Positions 18,938-27,721 of a DNA stretch of 64,000 nt are shown piece after piece (position 1 is the first letter of the stretch; the number at the start of each line of letters is the position of its first letter). A program made the position numbers and the translations under genes. The notes beneath the pieces are model-generated. The model did no database searches, was not told the origin of the DNA, and was given only the letters and a program-made list of their open reading frames with translations. This DNA comes from Pseudomonas entomophila L48 (GTDB lineage Bacteria > Pseudomonadota > Gammaproteobacteria > Pseudomonadales > Pseudomonadaceae), in assembly GCF_000026105.1 (NCBI RefSeq), contig NC_008027.1:3052501-3116500 (forward strand), written 5' to 3'.

Positions 18938-19690
18938 TCAGCGCTTGCGCCCGATCACGCCGAACGCCACGTCACCGATGTAGATGGCCGCTGTCGCCTG
19001 GCGCTCGGCGTCCAGGCGGGCCTGCAAGGTCTCTATGCCGACCTGCCTCGCCGTCGCCACGCCCAGGGCGACGATCCTTGGCAGGCAGGCACGGACGATA
19101 TCGCCCAAGGCGTAGGGCTGACCGGGTGCCTGTACCAGCAGCTCGGCACGCAGATCCTCGACGGCAAGCCCCGCTTCACTGAAGAGGCGCTGCAGGTTGA
19201 AACCGATGTGCAGGTCCGCCCCTTCGAGCGCGATCATTCGCTGCAGCCATTGTTGAGCCTTGCGGTGCAGCGGAAACGGTTCGAGGCAGGCCGGCGCCAG
19301 CGTTGCATCGTGCTCCTGGAATACCATCACCCCGCCTGGCAACAGGTGTCGGGCCAGCGCGCGCAAGGCCTTTACCCCATCCGCCTGGTACATCAGTACC
19401 CGACGACCAACGATGGCGTCGAACAACCCGAGGCTATCCGGCAGCGCGTACAGGTCACACGGGATGAACATCGGTGCCGCAGCCCCTGCGGGCGCTTCGC
19501 GCTGACCTGCGCACGCGAGCGCCCTGGCCTGCTGGTCGACCCCGACCACCGCACCATCACGCCCCACCAACCTGGCCAGCAACCAGGTCACATCGCCTTT
19601 GCCGCAGCCCACATCGAGCACCCGCATGCCCGGGCCGATCTCGGCATCGAGCAGCAGCCGGGTGGTGAAATCCGTTGTCGAAAGTGCCAT
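18938..19690 (-). CDS. SAM-dependent methyltransferase, class I
   Basis: A 250-residue Rossmann methyltransferase from the ATG at 19690. Motif I is MRVLDVGCGKGD (near residues 22-33) and the post-I acidic region is VGVDQQA. Further motifs are FDAIVGRRVL and LARHLLPGGVMVFQE. The acceptor is unknown; the outline is UbiE/COQ5-like. It is divergent from a second methyltransferase gene, about 105 bases apart. Confidence 0.82.
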   Translation of the reverse strand: MALSTTDFTTRLLLDAEIGPGMRVLDVGCGKGDVTWLLARLVGRDGAVVGVDQQARALACAGQREAPAGAAAPMFIPCDLYALPDSLGLFDAIVGRRVLMYQADGVKALRALARHLLPGGVMVFQEHDATLAPACLEPFPLHRKAQQWLQRMIALEGADLHIGFNLQRLFSEAGLAVEDLRAELLVQAPGQPYALGDIVRACLPRIVALGVATARQVGIETLQARLDAERQATAAIYIGDVAFGVIGRKR

Positions 19691-19795
19691 GCGCCGCTCC
19701 CTCGCGAAGGAGCGCCAGTGTGCCGAGCAAAGGCTCACAGGCACAAGGGCGAATCTGCTCTATCCTCAACCCACCCCAGCCTGGCGGACCTGACC

Positions 19796-20467
19796 ATGAC
19801 CACACCCGACAACACCCTGCTACCCAGCTGGCGGCACAATGCACCCGCTTGGATCGAAGCCGTGCGCTCCGGCACCATCGAGTCACGCCGGCAGGTCACC
19901 GACCAGGCAATCCTCGTTGCGCTGCTCGCACGCCTGCCGGACCGTGTCCTCGACCTGGGCTGTGGCGAAGGCTGGCTACTGCGGGCACTGGCTGCTCGCG
20001 AGGTGCAAGCTGTCGGGGTGGATGGTGAAGCGACACTCGTCGACGCCGCACGGGCGGCGGGCTCGCCAAGCGTTTACCTGGCCAGCTACGCGCAATTGGC
20101 TGCAGGCGAAGTGGACATTGGCCGCGACTATGACCTGGTCTGCGCCAACTTCGCCCTGTTGCAGCAAGACATCATTCCCCTGCTCACGGCGCTGCGTGGC
20201 TTGCTCAAGCCCGGTGGCAGCCTGCTGATCCAGACCCTTCACCCCTGGACCGTGGCGGGCGGCGATTATCAGGATGGCTGGCGGGAGGAGTCATTCACCG
20301 GTCTTGCCGGTGAATGGCGACCGATGCCCTGGTATTTCCGCACGCTGTCCAGCTGGCTGAAGGCGCTGGAAATGGCAGGGTTCAGCCTGGTCGAGCTGCA
20401 AGAGCCCCAGCATCCTCAAAGCCCAATGCCACAGTCCCTGCTACTGGTGGCGCAGCGCCTGTCTTGA
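19796..20467 (+). CDS. SAM-dependent methyltransferase, class I
   Basis: A 223-residue methyltransferase with motif I DRVLDLGCGEGWLLRAL (about residues 48-64), VGVDGEA, and the later LLKPGGSLLIQTLHPW. The start at 19796 gives the standard N-terminus (MTTPDNTLLPSW). It resembles the short UbiG-like proteins of pseudomonads with an unknown substrate. It is divergent from the other methyltransferase gene but not obviously similar to it outside the fold. Confidence 0.82.
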   Translation: MTTPDNTLLPSWRHNAPAWIEAVRSGTIESRRQVTDQAILVALLARLPDRVLDLGCGEGWLLRALAAREVQAVGVDGEATLVDAARAAGSPSVYLASYAQLAAGEVDIGRDYDLVCANFALLQQDIIPLLTALRGLLKPGGSLLIQTLHPWTVAGGDYQDGWREESFTGLAGEWRPMPWYFRTLSSWLKALEMAGFSLVELQEPQHPQSPMPQSLLLVAQRLS

Positions 20468-20483
20468 GCGCACTGCATTCCCC

Positions 20484-20509
20484 TGTAGGAGCCAGCCTTG
20501 CTGGCGAAC
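20484..20509. repeat. Single REP-like element
   Basis: TGTAGGAGCCAGCCTTGCTGGCGAA, a lone unit with a short internal stem, lies between the methyltransferase stop and the convergent beta-propeller gene. Confidence 0.7.
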
Positions 20510-20525
20510 CACTCCACCGCCGAAC

Positions 20526-21434
20526 TCAGGCCTCAGGCTCACCCTTGCCGCTTTCAACCTCGGCCGTGCTTTGCAAAATGGATGGACTCAACCGCAACAC
20601 ACGATCACGACCGCCCTCGGCCAGCAGGTAACCGCCATGCCCGTCGGGAACGATGGCCTGGGGCGCCTTCAGGTAGCTCAACACCACATGCCGCAAACCA
20701 TCGCCATCAATGCGCAACAGCCGGGCACGATGGGTGGAGTCCTCGCTGATCCACAGGCCTCTCTGGTCGCAGAGCAGGAAGGTGGGGTTGCGCAGCCCCT
20801 CGACCACCACCGGGTCATTACCGTCGGCGCTGAGCGCACGGATCTTGCCGGTGGCCTTCTCGGTGTACAGCAGACGCCCGTCGGCGCAACGCGTCAGGCC
20901 TTCGGTCTCGGTCAGGCCGGCGCGCAGCACCTCCAACTGACCGCTGCGCCAGTCATAGCGCATCAGCCGCCCGTCACCCTTACGGTCCTCGATGGCGTAC
21001 AGGTGATCGCCATCGTTGAACAAGCCCTGAACATTGTTGCCCTCGAACAGCGTCGAGACCTGGCCATTGCGCGACAGGCTGACCGGCGCCCCGCCCACTT
21101 CCTGGCTGAACGCCCAGCCGCCATCGACCGCCACCATGCCATCTGGCTTGGACAAGCCTTCTAGAACCACCGCACGCTCACCCGTGGCGCTGATCTGGAG
21201 GACGCTGCCCTTGCCGCTATTGAGTTCACGGCTGACCAGCAGGCTGCCGTCGGCCTGGAGCAACAACGAGGCAGCGCGCGTCACCGAGTTGTGCAGCACC
21301 TGCACCTCCCAGCCGTTGGCTGCCTGTACCGGGTAGAAGTTCTGCCAGGCGAAGAAGCCCAAGGTACTGGCCACCAGGCCAGCCGTGGTGGCCAGGGCCA
21401 GGCGGACAGCTCGCCCGCGCAGGATTTGCGTCAT
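20526..21434 (-). CDS. Membrane-anchored SMP-30/NHL-like beta-propeller protein
   Basis: A 302-residue protein with an N-terminal hydrophobic helix (about 10-30) and then repeated propeller-like strands (for example LQADGSLLVSRELNSGKGSV, KPDGMVAVDGGWAFSQE, PQAIVPDGHGGYLLAEGG). The outline matches gluconolactonase-like six-bladed propellers, but I do not see the full metal-binding set, so an enzymatic role is uncertain. The position of the helix fits a signal anchor with the propeller in the periplasm. Confidence 0.65.
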   Translation of the reverse strand: MTQILRGRAVRLALATTAGLVASTLGFFAWQNFYPVQAANGWEVQVLHNSVTRAASLLLQADGSLLVSRELNSGKGSVLQISATGERAVVLEGLSKPDGMVAVDGGWAFSQEVGGAPVSLSRNGQVSTLFEGNNVQGLFNDGDHLYAIEDRKGDGRLMRYDWRSGQLEVLRAGLTETEGLTRCADGRLLYTEKATGKIRALSADGNDPVVVEGLRNPTFLLCDQRGLWISEDSTHRARLLRIDGDGLRHVVLSYLKAPQAIVPDGHGGYLLAEGGRDRVLRLSPSILQSTAEVESGKGEPEA

Positions 21435-21534
21435 CGAGTCGGCTCCTTGGAAGAGCTCGTGATCCTAGCAAGGTGATGTGAAAAATTTGTCGAAGAGGCC
21501 GGTGGTCATGACCCGGAATTAGAGGACGGCCTTG

Positions 21535-21560
21535 TTCGCCGGCAAGCCGGCTCCTACAGG
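21535..21560. repeat. Single REP-like element upstream of the Rhs gene
   Basis: TTCGCCGGCAAGCCGGCTCC followed by TACAGG. A solitary unit about 70 bases before the Rhs start. Confidence 0.7.
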
Positions 21561-21631
21561 TGCATATTCCGGTCTCGGCTAACCTTTAGCAGCATGTCGA
21601 CATGCTCTGCGGCATGATCAAGGAGACTAGG

Positions 21632-24532
21632 ATGAAAACCTCAAATCACTCACTGCACCACGGAACGCCGACGGTGGCGGTCCGCGACAACCGCGGCCTG
21701 GCCGTGCGCCAGATTGTCTACCACCGCCACCCGGGTACACCCGATGACATCGACGAGCGCATCACCCGGCACCGGTTCGATGCCTTCGGCCATCCCGTCG
21801 ATAGCATCGACCCTCGGCTGCACGTCCCCAACTTCACCTATCAGTTGTCAATGACCGGTGAAACGCTGCGCACCGACAGTGTCGACGCTGGTCGCAGCAT
21901 CGCACTGAACGACATTGCCGGGCGCCCACTGATGCACCTCAGCGCCAATGATGTCGCTCGCTATCACCACTACGAACCGGCCCCACTCGCGGGGCGGCCG
22001 TTGCGTGTCACCGAGGGCATGCCAGGAGAGACACCCCGCATCGCCGAACGCTTCGTCTGGGCCGATAACAACCAGGCCAGCAAGGACCATAAACTGGCGG
22101 GTCTGCCTGTCCGTAATTACGACACCGCCGGCCGTCTTAGGACCGACAGCGTCGCACTTACCGGCCTGCCGCTGTCCTCTACCCGCCAACTGCTCGCCGC
22201 CGACGGCGAAGCCGACTGGCAAGGGGCGGACGAGGCGGCATGGGAGCGCCTGCTGGCGCCGCAAACCTACACCACCCTCGCCCGCGTCGACGCCACCGGC
22301 ACGCTGCTCGAACAGACCGACGCACACGGGCACCAGCAACACCTGGTCCACGATGTCGCCGGACAACTGGCCAGCAGCTGGCTGACCATCAAGGACGGCA
22401 AAAAGCAGGTCATCCTCAGCTCCGTCGAATACTCCGCTGCCGGCCAGAAGCTGCGCGAGGAACATGGCAACGGCGTGGTCACCACCTTTACCTACGAACC
22501 CCGCACCCAACGCCTCCTGCACATCCTGGTCGTACGGCCAACCGATGGAAAACGCCTGCAAGACCTGCGCTACGCCTACGACCCGGTGGGCAATGTGATT
22601 CACCTGCACAACGACGCCGAAGCGACACGTTTCTACCGCAACCAGAAGGTCGTCCCCGAGCACCACTACACCTACGACACCCTCTACTAACTGGTCAGCG
22701 CCACCGGCCGTGAACTGCTCGACATCGCCAAGCAACACCAGAAAAACCGCCCGCCCACCCTCCCGCCCCCCTCCACCGACGGTACCCTCGTCAATTATGT
22801 GCGCCACTACTGCTATGACCGTGGCGGTAACCTGACCCACCTCAAGCACAACCCACAAGACCCGCCCAACGCCTACACGATCGAGCTGACGGTGTCCGAC
22901 CGCAGTAATCGCGCCGTGGACAAGAACGTGACGGAAGACCCCGCGCAGGTCGACACCTACTTCGACGCCGCCGGCAATCAACGCCAGTTGCAGACGAACC
23001 AGCAATTGCAGTGGACCAGCCGGGGCGAGTTGGCGCGAGCCGTGCAGATGCCCCGTGACAGTTTGGCGGACGACGAGGAGATCTACCGCTACGACGCCAG
23101 CGGCCAGCGAGTGACCAAACACCGCTCGGACCTGGCCTCCGGGACCGTGCGCCGCAACCACGTGCTCTACCTGCCGGGGCTGGAGTTGCGCACCCAGTAC
23201 AACGATGCGACCGTGGAATCGTTGCGGCACGAAATCATCGTCGGCGCAGCCGGCAGCGCCCAGGTGCGGTTGCTGCATTGGGAAACCGGCCTCCCCCCTG
23301 GCATGGCCAACGACACGATCCGCTACAGCTACACCGACCTGATCGGCAGCGTCGCTCTGGAGTTGGGTAAAGACGCGGCGATCATCAGCCAGGAAGAGTA
23401 CTACCCCTACGGCGAAACGGCGGTGTGGCTGCCGGACAACAGCGTGGAGGCGCAGTACAAGACCGTGCGCTATTCCGGCAAGGAGCGGGATGTGACGGGG
23501 CTGTATTACTACGGGTATCGCTATTACCAACCGTGGCTAGGGCGCTGGTTGAGTGCCGACTCGGCGGGAACAGTGGATGGGCTCAACCTGTATCGGATGG
23601 TCAAGAACAACCCGACATCATTCAAGGACATGCTTGGGCTCAACCTGGAGGACGCCAACGCCACGGAGAATTCGTCACCGCCTACCCATTTTGAAACCCT
23701 ACTAAACAGCGCAAAGGGCAAACTCAACGAACAAGTACAAAATCTAAGAATAAAATTATTCAAAGGCCAACTTGAAGGCCTCGGAAAGATACCGGAAATA
23801 GCTGAAAGCATAAGCAAACAGATGCATAGCTTTACCCAATCAAAAGCCATGCATATCGCCCTCGAGACCGGGGCAAACTTTGCCTCAGGCTCAGCCAATA
23901 GCCTTATAACGATTGCAGCCCCACCCGCTACAAAGTCCTTGGCGAAAAAGGTTGGTGTCGGACTTATAGATGCGCTTACAGACCCTCAACCGATAAGCCC
24001 GGACTATGACTTGTTATCAAAAGTCAAGGATGCTTCAGCCAACATAAAAAGAGAGATTATTTCCAAAGTCAAGGACACGATTACAAGCAAGCTACAAGAC
24101 GTCACCGAAAGCGCTGCCAAGGCAGCCCTAGAAGAAATAATCGGCTTGGATTTAGAGTCTGTCTCGCTTGTCAGCTTATCAAAGTCTTTAGGAAGCGCAT
24201 ACAGCGCCATGAATCTTTCAAGGAGAGAATACCTTGACTTAGTTGATAGCAGCGCAGAAAAAACCATACACTACCTGACAGAATTACACCAAGAGCTCTA
24301 CGACACCTTCAAAAAACTTGCAAAACCAATAGTCGATATTGAGGGGACATGGCAAGTCGTGGCCCCGAATAATTCTGATGCCACGCCGAGCCTTGGTATT
24401 ATATCGCCAGACTCCAAAGGCAAGGAGGCCATCTTCCTCGATGACATTGAAAAACCAATCAATAACGGCCTGCGCATTACCAACCTTCTTAGAAAGCGGG
24501 TCAGTGACCATCGTAATCACATAAAAAAGTAA
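21632..24532 (+). pseudogene. TccC-like Rhs-repeat insecticidal toxin component, interrupted by one in-frame stop
   Basis: The frame runs from the ATG at 21632 (preceded by AAGGAG) to the TAA ending at 24532, about 966 codons, the usual size of TccC/TcC proteins. It carries YD-repeat strands throughout (RFDAFGHPVDS, YDPVGNVIHLHN, YDRGGNLTHLKHN, YRYDASGQRVTKH) and the conserved Rhs core end (RYSGKERDVTGLYYYGYRYY, then NLYRMVKNNP). A single TAA at 22688-22690 breaks it after HHYTYDTLY. The 36 codons after the stop stay open and Rhs-like in the same frame, so a CAA-to-TAA change is the simplest cause. Translation could restart at the GTG at 22799, but no ribosome site is visible. In Tc toxins the Rhs shell encloses and auto-cleaves the C-terminal toxin; no TcA or TcB partner is present in the window. 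Confidence 0.88.
23640..24532 (+). other. AT-rich variable C-terminal domain of the Rhs protein
   Basis: Immediately after the Rhs core end the base composition changes visibly from GC-rich to AT-rich, with codons such as AAA, ATA and TTA that are rare in the neighbouring genes. About 297 residues follow, largely amphipathic helix with Lys/Ser/Glu, and one more hydrophobic stretch (SLITIAAPPATKSLAKKVGV). I recognise no toxin family. The position is that of the swappable cargo in TccC proteins. No immunity gene follows: 24533-24803 has no credible frame. Confidence 0.75.
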
Positions 24533-24803
24533 GGCGCCTGCGAGCATTCGCCGCGTATCGATCGGCAAGGTGAAACAGGCGAGGCTGCACGACGTTCCGA
24601 CGCATCGGGCAGCCGACCCTGCTTTCAACTTCGCCTGCACAGCCAGGCGCGGGAACCAGAAATTCAAAAATCGAATGCCGAGCATTTCAACATTTAATTT
24701 GTGGATGCCATCAACAGGCTCTTATGCTGTCCACGCATCCCCTGCACGCACCGGCCGGTGTGGAAAAAGGCACGGGGAGAGAACAACAAAGTCGAGACCG
24801 TTC

Positions 24804-25640
24804 ATGTCGAAACCTTCCTACTTCGCCCCCCACGGTGGGCACCCGGCTCAGACCGAGCTGCTGACTGACCGTGCCATGTTCACCGAAGCCTATGCCGTCA
24901 TCCCCAAGGGTGTGATGCGTGACATCGTCACCAGCCACCTGCCGTTCTGGGACAAGATGCGCATGTGGGTCATCGCCCGCCCGCTGACCGGCTTCGCCGA
25001 GACCTTCTCCCAGTACATCGTCGAAGTCGCCCCCGAAGGCGGCAGCGAACGCCCTGAGCTGGACCCGAACGCCGAAGCCGTGCTGTTCGTGGTCGAAGGC
25101 CAGATCGACATCACCGTCGAAGGCAAGCACCACACCCTGGTACCCGGCGGCTACGCTTTCCTGGCGCCAGGCGCCGACTGGAGCCTGCGCAACAACAGCA
25201 AGGCCAACGTCACCTTCCACTGGCTGCGCAAGCACTACCAGAAAGTCGAAGGCTTGCCGGTGCCTGAGTCGTTCGTCACCCACCGTGACAACGCCACCGT
25301 CATCGAGATGCCGGGTACCGAAGGCCGCTGGGTCACCACCCGCTTCGTCGACATGGCCGACATGCGCCACGACATGCACGTCAACATCGTGACTTTCCAG
25401 CCGGGTGGCGTGATCCCGTTCGCCGAAACCCACGTCATGGAACACGGCCTGTACGTGCTGGAAGGCAAGGCGGTGTATCGTCTGAACCAGGACTGGGTCG
25501 AGGTCGAGGCCGGTGACTTCATGTGGCTGCGCGCCTTCTGCCCGCAAGCCTGCTACTCCGGTGGCCCGGGCCCGTTCAGCTACCTGCTGTACAAGGACGT
25601 CAACCGCCACGTGCACCTGACCCTGAACCCGCAACGCTGA
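24804..25640 (+). CDS. allE: (S)-ureidoglycine aminohydrolase, bicupin
   Basis: A 278-residue two-cupin enzyme (AllE/YlbA family) that releases ammonia from ureidoglycine in allantoin catabolism. Motifs are VLFVVEGQIDITVEGK with PGGYAFLAPG in the first cupin, and PFAETHVMEHGLYVLEGKAV with the metal-ligand Glu/His residues in the second. The ATG at 24804 starts MSKPSYFAPHGG; the long upstream frame from 24570 is not part of it. No other allantoin or urate genes are visible in the window, so it stands apart from its pathway. Confidence 0.85.
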   Translation: MSKPSYFAPHGGHPAQTELLTDRAMFTEAYAVIPKGVMRDIVTSHLPFWDKMRMWVIARPLTGFAETFSQYIVEVAPEGGSERPELDPNAEAVLFVVEGQIDITVEGKHHTLVPGGYAFLAPGADWSLRNNSKANVTFHWLRKHYQKVEGLPVPESFVTHRDNATVIEMPGTEGRWVTTRFVDMADMRHDMHVNIVTFQPGGVIPFAETHVMEHGLYVLEGKAVYRLNQDWVEVEAGDFMWLRAFCPQACYSGGPGPFSYLLYKDVNRHVHLTLNPQR

Positions 25641-25646
25641 CCGCTC

Positions 25647-25691
25647 TTCGCCGGCAAGCCGTCTCCCCGTGGGAGCCGGCTTGCCGGCGAA
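25647..25691. repeat. REP inverted pair after allE
   Basis: TTCGCCGGCAAGCCG and its complement CGGCTTGCCGGCGAA frame a short CTCCCCGTGGGAG core. It would fold as one long hairpin seven bases after the allE stop. Confidence 0.82.
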
Positions 25692-25764
25692 CCTCTCCCC
25701 GTGGCAACCCATCCGTTTGCCGCGCATACTTGCCACTCTTCCCCTCCCCCGCGCGGTACCGGCC

Positions 25765-26364
25765 ATGAACCGCTACCCCCTGATCGCCGCCCTGCTGCTA
25801 TCGACCACCCTTCTGGCCGCCGACGCCTGGAACCTCGCCTACGACCGCGAAGGCATTCGTGTCTACCTGAGCGCCGTTGCCGGCTCGCCCTACCAGCAGT
25901 TCCGTGGTGTGAGCACCATGAAAGCCAGCGTGCGCACCCTCACCGACCTGCAGGAGAACCTGCGGGTAGCCTGCAAATGGCTGTATGCCTGCGACCAGAT
26001 GCGCCTGCTCGATGTCGAAGGTGACAGCACCTGGGTCTACCTGACCACCAACCTGCCGTGGCCCACCCTGCCACGGGACATTGTGCTGAAAGTGCGCACC
26101 GAGCGCCTGGACGATGGTTCGCTGGTGCGCCATCTGAGCGCCGAGCCTGGCAGGCTGCCCGAACAACCGGGCCTGATCCGCGTGCGTCATCTGCGGGGCG
26201 AATGGGTCATGAAGCCGCTGGGTGAACGGCTGACTGAAGTCACCTATGCATTGCAGGCCGACCCGGCCGGCGATGTGCCAGGCTGGCTGGCCAACCGCTT
26301 CGTGGTGGATGCCCCAGTCGTCACGTTGAGAACGCTCAGGGCCGTTGCCGAGCGACAACCCTGA
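25765..26364 (+). CDS. START-domain-like secreted protein
   Basis: A 199-residue protein with a signal peptide ending near ADA (residue 18) and then a START/Bet-v1-type lipid-binding domain. The recognisable pattern is WNLAYDREGIRVYLSAVAGS, FRGVSTMKASVRTL, and YLTTNLPWPTLPRDIVL, with a C-terminal amphipathic helix. The ATG at 25765 is used because the signal peptide starts there. Periplasmic members are found across pseudomonads; the ligand is not known. Confidence 0.8.
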   Translation: MNRYPLIAALLLSTTLLAADAWNLAYDREGIRVYLSAVAGSPYQQFRGVSTMKASVRTLTDLQENLRVACKWLYACDQMRLLDVEGDSTWVYLTTNLPWPTLPRDIVLKVRTERLDDGSLVRHLSAEPGRLPEQPGLIRVRHLRGEWVMKPLGERLTEVTYALQADPAGDVPGWLANRFVVDAPVVTLRTLRAVAERQP

Positions 26365-26390
26365 TCTCTTGGCGCGGCCCTTGTAGGACC

Positions 26391-26452
26391 GAACGACGCG
26401 GTGGATGGCACCGGCCATGCCGGTGTTCGCCAGCAAGGCTGGCTCCTACAGG
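26391..26452. repeat. REP-like inverted pair
   Basis: A TTGTAGGACC... unit is answered by TTCGCCAGCAAGGCTGGCTC...CTACAGG, with a GGCACCGGCCATGCCGGTG stem in the middle. It lies between the START gene and the MFS gene. Confidence 0.65.
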
Positions 26453-26551
26453 TTGCAGGGGCTGCGCGGATTATTCGTTAGCCTGCTTCCTTTTTTCCTA
26501 TGCAGCGGCCATCATGGCGCCACGCCCCACCGCCTGCCCGCGAACGAGCCC

Positions 26552-27721
26552 ATGACCGCGCAACAACCAAACTCCGGCGTCACGCTGCAGATCCTCTCCA
26601 TCGTCTTCTACACCTTCATCGCCTTCCTCTGCATCGGCCTGCCGATCGCAGTGCTGCCTGGCCATGTACATGATCAATTGGGCTTCGGCGCAGTCATCGC
26701 CGGGCTGACCATTGGCCTGCAATACCTCGCCACACTGGTCAGCCGCCCGTTCGCCGGCCGAGTCGCCGACACCCTCGGCGGCAAGCGGGCCATTCGCTAT
26801 GGTTTGTACGGCATTGCCGGCTGCGGTGTGCTGACCTTGCTCTCGGCCTGGGCTCTCGCCTTGCCCTGGCTGAGCCTGGCGCTGTTGCTGGGTGGACGGC
26901 TGCTGCTGGGCATCGCCCAAGGGCTGATTGGCGTCGCCACCCTGAGCTGGGGGATCGGCCAGGTGGGGCCGGAACACACCGCGCGGGTGATTTCATGGAA
27001 CGGCATCGCCTCGTACGGCGCCATCGCCATTGGTGCACCGGCTGGCGTGCTGCTGGTGGGCAGCCTGGGTTTCGCGGTGCTGGGGCTAGCACTGCTAGCG
27101 CTGGCGGTCGTGGCCTTGCTGGTGCTGCGCACGCGCCCTGACGTGCAGGTGGTGCGCGGTGAGCGCCTGCCGTTCTGGGCCGCATTCGGCCGGGTCGCAC
27201 CTTGCGGCCTGGGGTTGACCCTGGCATCGATCGGCTACGGCACCCTGACCACTTTCGTCACGCTTTATTATCTTGAGCGCGGCTGGGTCGGCGCAGCCTG
27301 GTGCCTCAGTGCGTTCGGCCTGTGCTTCATCCTGTCGCGGCTACTGTTCGTCAATGCGGTGAACCGCTTCGGTGGCTACAACGTAGCAGTCGCTTGCATG
27401 ATCACCGAAGTGCTGGGGTTGACCTTGCTGTGGCTGGCCCCCTCGCCGTTGTGGGCGATGCTGGGGGCCGGCCTGACTGGCTTCGGGCTGTCGTTGGTCT
27501 ATCCCGCCCTGGGTGTCGAGGCAATCCGCCAGGTCCCCAGCAGCAGCCGTGGCGCGGGGCTGGGCGCCTATGCGGTGTTCTTCGACCTGGCCCTGGCCAT
27601 CGCCGGCCCGCTGATGGGCGCGGTGGCTGTGCACCTGGGGTACGCCTCGATCTTCGCGGTTGCCGCCCTGCTGGCACTGTCAGGGGTGGCCTTGACCCTG
27701 TTGCTGGCCCGCCGCAGCTGA
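26552..27721 (+). CDS. MFS transporter (YhhS/YfcJ-like)
   Basis: A 389-residue, twelve-helix transporter from the ATG at 26552 (MTAQQPNSG). The loop 2-3 motif GRVADTLGGKRAI is the MFS signature A, and helix 1 carries FIAFLCIGLPIAVLPGHVH, typical of the YhhS/YfcJ group. The substrate is unknown. Its 3' end overlaps the convergent hydrolase gene by 42 bases. Confidence 0.85.
   Translation: MTAQQPNSGVTLQILSIVFYTFIAFLCIGLPIAVLPGHVHDQLGFGAVIAGLTIGLQYLATLVSRPFAGRVADTLGGKRAIRYGLYGIAGCGVLTLLSAWALALPWLSLALLLGGRLLLGIAQGLIGVATLSWGIGQVGPEHTARVISWNGIASYGAIAIGAPAGVLLVGSLGFAVLGLALLALAVVALLVLRTRPDVQVVRGERLPFWAAFGRVAPCGLGLTLASIGYGTLTTFVTLYYLERGWVGAAWCLSAFGLCFILSRLLFVNAVNRFGGYNVAVACMITEVLGLTLLWLAPSPLWAMLGAGLTGFGLSLVYPALGVEAIRQVPSSSRGAGLGAYAVFFDLALAIAGPLMGAVAVHLGYASIFAVAALLALSGVALTLLLARRS

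Noticed and set aside
22799..24532. Second half of the Rhs gene as an independent gene
   Set aside because: Its only start is a GTG with no ribosome site inside continuous Rhs sequence. A single gene broken by one stop explains the data better.
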